A stretch of DNA of 64,000 nt, taken from Candidatus Eisenbacteria bacterium (lineage in GTDB: Bacteria; Eisenbacteria; RBG-16-71-46; SZUA-252). Made by a program: the position numbers and the translations under genes. Below are positions 1 to 6,348 of this stretch, piece by piece. Within the stretch, counting starts at the first letter, position 1. Each line of letters opens with the position of its first letter. The stretch lies in assembly GCA_005893275.1 (NCBI GenBank), contig VBOW01000014.1, positions 1-64,000 on the forward strand, written 5' to 3'. Under the pieces are notes generated by a model, which had not been told where the DNA came from, ran no database searches, and was given only the letters and a program-made list of their open reading frames with translations.

Positions 1-253
1 CGAAGATCTCCTCATGCGCGATCTTCTCGTGACGTGAGCGATGGTCGAAGTCGGTGCTGATCGCGTCCTCGATGGCGCTGCGTCGCGCGAGCATGGCCGC
101 CTTGAACTTCTTCAGATCATGGCGCCGCTTCGTCCGCGACGGTGCCCGCTCGCGAAGATAGGCGGCACGCTGGACGGCGAGGATGTTAACGAAGCGCTCC
201 CGGTCGGACCGGCTGGCGGCTTTGCGGTTCAGTTCGGACATGGTGGTTGTCAT
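1..253 (-). CDS. Coniferyl-aldehyde-dehydrogenase-type ALDH, N-terminal part (cut by window edge)
   Basis: Only the first 84 residues are visible; the gene runs off the left edge with no stop. Translation from the ATG at 253 gives an N-terminus with RAAYLRERAPSRTKRR, a DL-KKFKAAM helix and ISTDFDHRSRHEKIAHEEIF. This is the substrate-side opening of NAD(P)-dependent aldehyde dehydrogenases of the coniferyl aldehyde dehydrogenase (CalB) group. GGAGG lies six bases before the ATG, which fixes the start; a second in-frame ATG is at 241. The catalytic Cys and Glu are outside the window, so the substrate is inferred from the family. It starts 11 bp after the SDR stop and is probably co-transcribed with it. 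Confidence 0.75.
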   Translation of the reverse strand, partial: MTTTMSELNRKAASRSDRERFVNILAVQRAAYLRERAPSRTKRRHDLKKFKAAMLARRSAIEDAISTDFDHRSRHEKIAHEEIF

Positions 254-264
254 GGGAGTCCTCC

Positions 265-1098
265 CTATCGCCGCGCGACCTTGACAGGCGCGGTGTGCGC
301 ATCGCCGCGATCAGCTGCGGCACCCATGATGCGAGCGAACACGGCTTGATGGAGCGAGCGAGGCGTGGCCCTTGTGAACATCACGGTGGCCTTGTTCGCC
401 CAGCCAGGCACGACGCTGATGCGCCCGGCCTGCAACGCACGGATCCCGGCTCGCACCACGGGTGCCGGCTGCATCATGAGGAGCTTCAACGCGGGCGTGA
501 TCTTCTGCTGCGCTGCCGTGGCGAATCCGGTGTCCGACATACCCGGGCACAGCACGGTCACCATGACGCCGTCGCGTTTGAGTTCGCGATGAAGGGCTTC
601 ACCTAGACGCAACACGTACGCCTTTGCGGCCGCGTACACTGCGAACTTCTCCACGCCCTGATAGGCCAGCAGGCTGGCGACCAGCAGAATCTTCCCGCGT
701 CCGCGCGTCCGCATGTCCTGCGCAAAGACGTGCGTGACCGCCGTCAGGCTCACGACCTCCAGCTGCAGCATCGCCAGTGCCGCGTCCAGCGTGCCATCCA
801 CGAACGTGCCTTGCAGTCCGTGGCCGGCGTTGTTGATCAGGATGTCGATCGCAATGCCTCGCTCGCGAAGCCGCTGATGCAGGTGGATGACTGCCGCAAC
901 ATCCGAGAGATCGACTTGCTCCACGACGACATCGATGCCGTACTGCTGGCGCAATTCCTCGGCGAGGGTTTCAAGCCGGTCCAACCGACGCGCCACCAGA
1001 ACCAGAGAATGGCCTTGCGCCGCGTACTGGCGGGCGAACTCCGCGCCGAATCCGCTCGATGCGCCGGTGATGAGAACCCACGAGTTGTCTGTCGTCAT
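265..1098 (-). CDS. SDR family NAD(P)-dependent oxidoreductase
   Basis: A 277-residue classical short-chain dehydrogenase. It has the Rossmann motif TGASSGFG near residue 10, NNAG near residue 90, a catalytic Ser (VASLLAYQG) and the YAAAK Tyr/Lys pair. It should reduce or oxidise a small carbonyl/alcohol substrate in the cytoplasm; the substrate cannot be read from the sequence. I chose the ATG at 1098 because GGAG precedes it by eight bases; the ATG at 1122 has no clear ribosome site. It lies between the efflux lipoprotein gene and the aldehyde dehydrogenase, which suggests one detoxification operon. Its C-terminal extension (ITPALKLL...) resembles DltE-like SDRs. Confidence 0.85.
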   Translation of the reverse strand: MTTDNSWVLITGASSGFGAEFARQYAAQGHSLVLVARRLDRLETLAEELRQQYGIDVVVEQVDLSDVAAVIHLHQRLRERGIAIDILINNAGHGLQGTFVDGTLDAALAMLQLEVVSLTAVTHVFAQDMRTRGRGKILLVASLLAYQGVEKFAVYAAAKAYVLRLGEALHRELKRDGVMVTVLCPGMSDTGFATAAQQKITPALKLLMMQPAPVVRAGIRALQAGRISVVPGWANKATVMFTRATPRSLHQAVFARIMGAAADRGDAHTAPVKVARR

Positions 1099-1118
1099 GG
1101 CGTGTACTCCATGCTCCG

Positions 1119-2621
1119 TCATGAATGGATCACTGTGGAAACCGCGCTTGATCCTGGGTCGCGGCGGGAGCGGCGCCGCAGGGATGTTGTCGCGCATCCC
1201 ATCCGCCTCCCAAGGCGCGGAACGAGGCAATGGCGGCGCGCGCCTGTTTGCGCTTGCGCCTTCGCGTCGCGCACCTGCAGCAAGTTGCTGTCAGCGTCCA
1301 GCACCTCGATCAGGCTGATGACGCCGCCCCTATAGGCCGCATCGGCGCTCTCGCGCGCACGCGCCAGCGATGATTCACCCTGCGTGAGGATGCCGACCTG
1401 GGCTTCGCGTTTGACGAGGGCGGCGAAGGCGTTCTCGACGTCCTCGGTCGCCCGCAACACGGCCAGCCGGTATGCCGCCAGCACTTCGACTTCCTGACCG
1501 CGCGCGGCGACGATTTGTGCATCGACGCGGCCGAAGTCGAAGAGGCGCCACCGCAGGCCGAGAACACCCAGGGCTTGGTTCGCCCCGCTGGTGAACAGAT
1601 TGCCGCCCGAGATCGTGGTGGCGGTGCCCAGCAGCGCGCCGAGCGAGAACTTGGGGTAGTACTCCGACATCGCCACGCCGATCCGCGCATTGGCGGACGC
1701 AAGACGCCGCTCGGCCACGATGAGATCCGGCCGGCGCCGGATCATGTCGGCTGGCGTGCCAGTCTCGACGATGCCCGGCGGGACAGGGACCGGCATCGCC
1801 GGGCTGAGTTCTGAACGATAGGTTCCCGGCTGCACGGCGAGCAGCACGTCCAGCGCGTTCATCGCCGTCTCGAGCCCGGCTTCCAGGACCGGGATCTGCG
1901 CCTCGACTTGAGCGAGCGCACCCTCGGCCTGGTTCACCTGGAGTTCGGCAGCGATGCCCCTTCCGTACAGGAGCTTGACCAAGGTGAGCAACTGCCGGCG
2001 GGTTTCGGCTTGCTGCCGGGCAATCGCGAGGCGCCCCTGTAAGCCCCGGATCGTGACATACACGTCCGCGGTCTGTGCGGCGACGGCAAGCCGGATCGCG
2101 ACCGCGCCCGCTTCAGACGCCGCGTACTCCGCGCGCGCCGCTTCGTGCCCGCGGCGCAGACCGCCGAACACATCGACTTCCCAGCTCGCGCCGAGGTTCA
2201 CCTCGTAGGAACTTCCCGCGCGGTCGAAATCGGGTGTCGCGGCGACCACCCGTCCGAGCGGCGTCTCGACCGACTGATAGACCGTCGCACCTTGCGCGCT
2301 CACCTGGCCGGACGGAAGCAGCGCCGCACCGGCGACGCGCAATGCGGCGCGCGATTGCGCGACACGTGCCGCTGCTTGGGCGAGCTCCAGGTTCTGTTCG
2401 AGGGCCAGCGAGACGAAGCGCGTCAGCGCCGGATCATCGAAGCTGGCCCACCAGCGCTGGAGGTCGGCCTTGCTCTGGACCTCCCGTCGCTCGACACCTT
2501 GCTGGCCAAGGAACTGTGCGGACAGTTGAATCTCGGGCGCTTTGTAGCGCGGCCCGACCGCGCAGTCCGTCATGAGGCTGGCAGTCAGCAGAACGGATAG
2601 AGAGCGCGTGTGGGCGAGCAT
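1119..2621 (-). CDS. NodT-family RND efflux outer-membrane lipoprotein, C-terminus frameshifted
   Basis: An OprM/NodT-type TolC-like outer-membrane channel for tripartite drug efflux. It has a short signal peptide with lipobox-like LMTDC followed by AVGPRYKAPE, then two outer-membrane efflux repeats with coiled coils, and the signature ADMIRRRPDLIVAERRLASANARIGVA. AAGGA lies five bases before the ATG. After LLQVRDAKAQAQ the open frame turns into arginine-rich nonsense, while the next frame reads KQARAAIASFRALGGGW, the normal family ending, and stops at 1130-1132. Removing one base near 1250 restores the family sequence. This is a sequencing error or a real frameshift. No membrane-fusion or RND pump gene precedes it; a TonB gene does. 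Confidence 0.85.
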   Translation of the reverse strand: MLAHTRSLSVLLTASLMTDCAVGPRYKAPEIQLSAQFLGQQGVERREVQSKADLQRWWASFDDPALTRFVSLALEQNLELAQAAARVAQSRAALRVAGAALLPSGQVSAQGATVYQSVETPLGRVVAATPDFDRAGSSYEVNLGASWEVDVFGGLRRGHEAARAEYAASEAGAVAIRLAVAAQTADVYVTIRGLQGRLAIARQQAETRRQLLTLVKLLYGRGIAAELQVNQAEGALAQVEAQIPVLEAGLETAMNALDVLLAVQPGTYRSELSPAMPVPVPPGIVETGTPADMIRRRPDLIVAERRLASANARIGVAMSEYYPKFSLGALLGTATTISGGNLFTSGANQALGVLGLRWRLFDFGRVDAQIVAARGQEVEVLAAYRLAVLRATEDVENAFAALVKREAQVGILTQGESSLARARESADAAYRGGVISLIEVLDADSNLLQVRDAKAQAQTGARRHCLVPRLGRRMGCATTSLRRRSRRDPGSSAVSTVIHS

Positions 2622-2640
2622 GATGGTCCTTTCGGGGACA

Positions 2641-2656
2641 CCGCCCGGCCGGGCGG
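2641..2656. repeat. 16-bp GC palindrome between tonB and the efflux gene
   Basis: A perfect self-complementary CCGCCCGG/CCGGGCGG lies in the 45-bp gap between the tonB stop and the efflux lipoprotein start. It could end tonB transcription, but no T-run follows on the minus strand. It sits where the gene content changes character, so it may mark a junction. Function unproven. Confidence 0.4.
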
Positions 2657-2666
2657 CCCGCGCCGC

Positions 2667-3365
2667 CTACAGCCGATAGAGAACGGGTACTTCGACCCAG
2701 ACCTCGACAGGATTCCCGTTCGAGAGTCCCGGGTGGAACGTCCAGCCCATCACCGCCTTCACGGCGTCTTCCCCCAGGGCCCGCAGCCCGCCCGCCACGA
2801 TGACCTTCCTCGGGTGTCCGTCCGTTCCCACGAGCACGCGAAGCAGGACCCTGCCCTCGACACCCGCGTCCTTCGCCCAGTCGGGATAGGCGGGCTTCGG
2901 GGCATCGATCAGCTCGGGTGGGCTGTCGACGGCCCGGAACGCGGGCAGGACCTCGGGGGAAGCCGGGCGCGGCGGGCCTTTGTTTATTCCACCCTCGCCC
3001 TCCGCGCCGATCGGTTTCGCCGGGCGAGAAAAGCCGAAGTCAGACCATTGGAAATCCTGCCGCGGGGGAACGGGCTCGACAACTCCGTCCTTCGCGCTGG
3101 CCAACCCCGATGTTCGGACGATGAGCGGCGGCAGGTCAAGCGGCACGAGCAGATTCACGGTGTGAGCTTGCTCCGGTTTTCCTTCTGGCCGCTGTTCCCC
3201 CCGGCGCGAACCCCTTTCACTCGCCACCCGAATGAATCCGACGACCGTGAGGTGCACCAGGGCGGAAAACAGGAGCGCGCATTCGAGAAATTTCCGAGCG
3301 TTCGCCCGGAGATCCCCTGGGCCGAAGCGAAACGGTGGCGGTGAAGATGCGAATGCGGATACCAT
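2667..3365 (-). CDS. tonB: TonB-type energy transducer (second copy)
   Basis: A 232-residue TonB-like protein that passes proton-motive-force energy from ExbBD to outer-membrane transporters. A cytoplasmic stretch is followed by one membrane segment (about residues 29-48), a proline-containing periplasmic linker and a C-terminal TonB domain (about 150-232). That domain has PKPAYPDWAKDAGVEGRV, the W-F core (VMGWTFHPGL) and the ending VEVWVEVPVLYRL. The ATG at 3365 is used. It follows another tonB across a 99-bp gap that holds a hairpin, so it may be expressed at a lower or separate level. The two copies are only moderately alike, suggesting partner specialisation. Confidence 0.85.
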   Translation of the reverse strand: MVSAFASSPPPFRFGPGDLRANARKFLECALLFSALVHLTVVGFIRVASERGSRRGEQRPEGKPEQAHTVNLLVPLDLPPLIVRTSGLASAKDGVVEPVPPRQDFQWSDFGFSRPAKPIGAEGEGGINKGPPRPASPEVLPAFRAVDSPPELIDAPKPAYPDWAKDAGVEGRVLLRVLVGTDGHPRKVIVAGGLRALGEDAVKAVMGWTFHPGLSNGNPVEVWVEVPVLYRL

Positions 3366-3399
3366 GGCGTGGGCTCCATCCCGGCGGATGAAAGCGAAC

Positions 3400-3426
3400 G
3401 AGGCCTGCCCGAGGGGGGTAGGCCTC
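3400..3426. terminator. Hairpin between the two tonB genes
   Basis: Seven-base arms GAGGCCT/AGGCCTC flank a G/C-rich centre that can add three more pairs, in the 99-bp gap between the tonB genes. On the minus strand the 3' side continues GTTCGCTTTC, only mildly T-rich. It is therefore at most a weak or partial terminator, or an mRNA-stability stem within the operon. Confidence 0.4.
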
Positions 3427-3464
3427 TTGTTCCAGAAAGGGGCGGAGGTTCCTAGAAAAGGATC

Positions 3465-4193
3465 CTAGAAGTGGAAGTCCATCGGGACTTCCACCCATAC
3501 CGCCACCGGTTTGTTGTTGCTGAGCGCCGGCTTGAATACCCATTTCTTGATGGCGTCCACCGCGGCCTCGTTGAGCCCCGTCACCCCCCGGATCACCTTC
3601 ACGTTCTTGACGCGGCCGTTCTTGTCTACGAGCACATGGAGAACGACCTTGCCCTGGATCTGGGCCTCCCGCGCGAACTCGGGATACGCGGGCTGCACCT
3701 GGGTCACCGGCACCGGCGGATCCTCGTAGTAAACGAACTCCCCCTCCGAGGGAAGCTCTTCCGTCGTGATGACGAGGCTGTCCTTCCCCGAACCGCCCAC
3801 GCCGACCGGCGCCGTGAGCGCGGCAATTTCCTGCTGCGTCATGATCGTCTGCTCGGGCGCCTGGGCGTCCGGCACCGGCACCGGGGTCCCGATCGTCGGC
3901 TTCACGATAGGCTGGTTCGGAATCACGGGCGGCGGCGGCGCGTTGGAGAGCGACGGCGGGGGCGGCAGCGTCTGGAGGCGGATGACGCGGCCCGTGTACT
4001 CCGTATCGTCTCTCGGCTTCCAGATCGTGGCCAGAACGTAGAGCCCGACGAGGCTCAGGTGGATCGCGGCGGAAATGATCAGCGCCTTCTTGAGGAGCCG
4101 CTGCGCGTTCGCCTTGAGGTCCGCCGCGCCGATCGGGACGCGCTCGCTCGTATCCCTGAAATCCAGAGTTGTCGCCGCGGTGGTCGACGTCAC
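3465..4193 (-). CDS. tonB: TonB-type energy transducer (first copy)
   Basis: A 242-residue TonB protein. One membrane segment lies at about 37-56, a Pro-rich periplasmic linker at about 77-112 (LPPPPSLSNAPPPPVIP) and a C-terminal TonB domain from about 160 (VQPAYPEFAREAQIQGKV ... KKWVFKPALSNNKPVAVWVEVP). It starts with GTG whose GTGA overlaps the upstream exbD stop at 4190-4193, so it is translationally coupled to the ExbB-ExbD-ExbD motor genes. Expected role: inner-membrane anchored coupling of proton motive force to TonB-dependent receptors. No receptor gene lies in the window. Confidence 0.9.
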   Translation of the reverse strand: MTSTTAATTLDFRDTSERVPIGAADLKANAQRLLKKALIISAAIHLSLVGLYVLATIWKPRDDTEYTGRVIRLQTLPPPPSLSNAPPPPVIPNQPIVKPTIGTPVPVPDAQAPEQTIMTQQEIAALTAPVGVGGSGKDSLVITTEELPSEGEFVYYEDPPVPVTQVQPAYPEFAREAQIQGKVVLHVLVDKNGRVKNVKVIRGVTGLNEAAVDAIKKWVFKPALSNNKPVAVWVEVPMDFHF

Positions 4194-4702
4194 AGCGTCT
4201 CCACCTCCTTCTTTTCCTCGGGCAGGAGCGGCGCCAAGGAGAAGCGGTTCAGCTCGGCGAACTGGAGCTGGTCGATGATGTCGACCATGTACCGGTACTT
4301 GGCCTTTCTGTCGATCTTCAAGAGCACGACCAACTTTGGATTTTTCTTACCCTCCGTCTCGAAGATCGACTCGAGCTTGTCGATGTTCGCTTCCTGAAAG
4401 GGCTCCTTGCCGAGCCTCCAGAAGACGCGCACGTCGCCGCGCGTGCTGTCCTCGGGCGCGATCACGCGGACCGTCATCACGTTCGACTCCGCGATCTCGA
4501 CTTTGGCGTTCGGGTCCGGGGGCAGATTGATTTCGAGCGCTTGCGGTTTGCGGAACACCGTCGTGCACATGAAGAAAATGAGGAGGAGGAAGGCCACGTC
4601 CACCATCGGGGTCATGTCGATCTTGATCCCGATGCGCTTCGGCTTGCGCCTCTTGCCCTTTTTGTGTTTTACGCCAGATTCTGGGGTGTCTACGGCACCC
4701 AT
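4190..4702 (-). CDS. exbD: ExbD/TolR biopolymer transport protein (second copy)
   Basis: A 170-residue ExbD-type motor subunit. A basic cytoplasmic tail (KKGKRRKPKRIGIKID) precedes the single membrane helix at about 31-50, with the proton-carrying Asp at residue 35 in MVDVAFLLLIFF. A periplasmic domain of about 115 residues follows. The tail contains a longer Lys/Arg-rich segment than the other copy. ATG start with GGAAGGAG about nine bases upstream. It lies between another exbD and tonB; two ExbD copies per ExbB are common in Bacteroidota-like TonB systems, where they may form hetero-dimers in the ExbB pentamer. Confidence 0.92.
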   Translation of the reverse strand: MGAVDTPESGVKHKKGKRRKPKRIGIKIDMTPMVDVAFLLLIFFMCTTVFRKPQALEINLPPDPNAKVEIAESNVMTVRVIAPEDSTRGDVRVFWRLGKEPFQEANIDKLESIFETEGKKNPKLVVLLKIDRKAKYRYMVDIIDQLQFAELNRFSLAPLLPEEKKEVETL

Positions 4703-4736
4703 CGGAGAATGCTCCTTCCGCGAATCACCGCGCGGA

Positions 4737-5180
4737 TCAGTGCGCCAGCGCGGATTTCTTACTGGTCACGAGCTCCGTGACCAAGCTGAACGTGATCGTA
4801 TTGGTTTTCTGCATGACCGCCATGATGTCTTCCATGGTTCCGTAGTCCGCGAGCTTGTCGGCTTTGATCGCCACCCGCAGCCTGATATTCCGGTGGCGGG
4901 CATCGGCCACGATATTCTCCAAATTCGTGATATCCGTGTACTCCTGCGGACTCTTGCCGATTTGATACAGAATCCGGTTGTCCTTGGAAACCCCGATGAT
5001 CATCACGTCCGACTCCGGGACTTTCAAGTTGGAATGGCTGTCGGGAATCGTGATCGGCACCTTCTGCGGAGGATCGAACTGCGAGGTCGACATGAAGAAG
5101 ATCAAGAGGAGAAACGCGACGTCGACCATGGGCGTCATATCGATCTTGATGCCGATGCGCCGGAGCTTCTTCGCTGGCAT
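4737..5180 (-). CDS. exbD: ExbD/TolR biopolymer transport protein (first copy)
   Basis: A 147-residue ExbD-type protein: short basic N-terminus, membrane helix with the essential Asp at residue 20 (IDMTPMVDVAFLLLIFFM), then a periplasmic domain with VSKDNRILYQIGKSP and a C-terminal KTNTITFSLVTEL segment. Its ATG directly abuts the exbB stop (no spacer), implying coupled translation. It works with ExbB as the proton-driven stator that energises TonB. It is shorter than the downstream copy and diverges from it outside the membrane helix. Confidence 0.92.
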   Translation of the reverse strand: MPAKKLRRIGIKIDMTPMVDVAFLLLIFFMSTSQFDPPQKVPITIPDSHSNLKVPESDVMIIGVSKDNRILYQIGKSPQEYTDITNLENIVADARHRNIRLRVAIKADKLADYGTMEDIMAVMQKTNTITFSLVTELVTSKKSALAH

Positions 5181-5903
5181 TTACTTCCTCGCCTCTTTCA
5201 GGGACAGGACCTCGACCACCTCGAGGCTTGCCTCGTCCATCATGTAATTGAAGTTATCGATCATCGTGACGAACACGTTGTAGAGCACGATCGAGAAGAT
5301 CGCGACGAAGAGCCCGCCCGCCGTGTTGATGAGCGCCTCCGAAATGCCGAGCGCCAGCTTCACCGCGTCCACCGAGCCGGTGTGCCCCAACGCGGCGAAG
5401 GAGCGAATCATCCCGATGACCGTGCCCAGAAGTCCGACCATCGTGGCGATCGACGCAATCGTCGCGAGGGCGATCAAATTGCGCTCGAGGAGCGGCACCT
5501 CCAGCATGTTCGCCTCCTCCATCGCCTTCTGCACCTCTTCCATCCGCGTCTTGAGGTCCAGGTTCACCGTGCGGACCACCGCGTATCGATCCAGGCCCGC
5601 GCGGAGCACGTTCGCGAGCGATCCGCGCTGTTTGGCGCACAGGTCGGCGGCGCCCTCGATATCCATCGCGTCGATCTTCTGGCGCACGCTCCGCATGAAC
5701 ACCGGAAGCGGCTGCCTCCCGCGCGCGCGGTTGAGTGTGAAGAGCCGCTCGAACGTGAGGGTCACTGACATGATCGAGAGCATGATGAGGAGGGCAACCA
5801 GGGGCCCGCCCTTCTTGATGTACTCGGGCAAGAACATGTAAACCACGATCGCGATCCCGAGCGCGATCGCGCCCACAATCGTCATGAACACACCTTGTTT
5901 CAC
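5181..5903 (-). CDS. exbB: ExbB/TolQ/MotA-family proton channel protein
   Basis: A 240-residue inner-membrane protein. Two membrane segments lie near the N-terminus (about 7-25 and 34-52) and a two-helix channel bundle near the C-terminus (about 141-169 and 190-213). The family signature VGLLGTVIGMIRSFA and GGLFVAIFSIVLYNVFV are clear. An N-terminal helix before the usual first segment is typical of the longer ExbB forms. Start is GTG, supported by AGGAGG about five to eight bases upstream. It forms the pentameric channel that surrounds the ExbD dimer. A promoter-like element lies just upstream (5939-5967), so exbB-exbD-exbD-tonB-tonB may have its own transcript. Confidence 0.92.
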   Translation of the reverse strand: MKQGVFMTIVGAIALGIAIVVYMFLPEYIKKGGPLVALLIMLSIMSVTLTFERLFTLNRARGRQPLPVFMRSVRQKIDAMDIEGAADLCAKQRGSLANVLRAGLDRYAVVRTVNLDLKTRMEEVQKAMEEANMLEVPLLERNLIALATIASIATMVGLLGTVIGMIRSFAALGHTGSVDAVKLALGISEALINTAGGLFVAIFSIVLYNVFVTMIDNFNYMMDEASLEVVEVLSLKEARK

Positions 5904-5938
5904 CTCGACCTCCTCCGATTCCAGTTGGACGAACTCTC

Positions 5939-5967
5939 AGTATGCAACATGCATCCCGCTCGGGCAA
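5939..5967 (-). promoter_or_regulatory. Predicted sigma70-type promoter of exbB
   Basis: TTGCCC (-35, 5962-5967), 17-bp spacer, CATACT (-10, 5939-5944), in the 70-bp gap between the STAS gene and exbB. It matches four of six consensus bases at each element. The predicted transcript begins about 30 bases before the GTG and includes its ribosome site. Confidence 0.45.
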
Positions 5968-5973
5968 CCACCA

Positions 5974-6312
5974 CTAGTGAAAGCTCTTCAACGCCTCTTC
6001 TTCTGTCTCGTAAACGTCGAACACCAGGGAGAGCTTGGTCACGACGAAGATATTTTGGATCTTCTTGTCCACCGCGCAAAGTTTCATCTTGGCTCCCCGC
6101 TTGGCGTAGTTGCTGTGGGCGGCGATCAGCACGCCCAGGGAGACGCTGTTCATGAACGAGGTCTGGCCCAGATTGATCAGAAGCTTCTTGTTGCCCGCTT
6201 CCGCCAGCTCCTTGATCTTGCCTTGGAGCTCGTCCGTTTCCTTGCCGCCAAGGAGCATCCCTTTCGGCGTGAGACTCGTGACGTCGCCCACGGTTCGGAC
6301 ATCCAGACTCAT
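5974..6312 (-). CDS. STAS-domain protein, anti-sigma-factor-antagonist type
   Basis: A 112-residue stand-alone STAS domain like SpoIIAA/RsbV. The region that carries the phosphorylated serine reads SFMNSVSLGVLIAA (family: DSSGLGVL), so a serine is present but the usual preceding Asp is Asn. GGGAGG precedes the ATG by four bases. Such proteins bind anti-sigma kinases or act as phospho-switches; no partner kinase or phosphatase gene is in the window. Its position between the TPR protein and exbB suggests a regulatory part of the surface-transport cluster. C-terminal end ETEEEALKSFH is typical of the fold. Confidence 0.85.
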   Translation of the reverse strand: MSLDVRTVGDVTSLTPKGMLLGGKETDELQGKIKELAEAGNKKLLINLGQTSFMNSVSLGVLIAAHSNYAKRGAKMKLCAVDKKIQNIFVVTKLSLVFDVYETEEEALKSFH

Positions 6313-6348
6313 CGTACCTCCCTCTCCGCGGCGCCTTGCCGCCCTTTC

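Noticed and set aside
2641-2656. Phage attachment or transposon end at the palindrome
   Set aside because: There is no integrase, transposase or flanking direct repeat; the palindrome alone does not support a mobile element.
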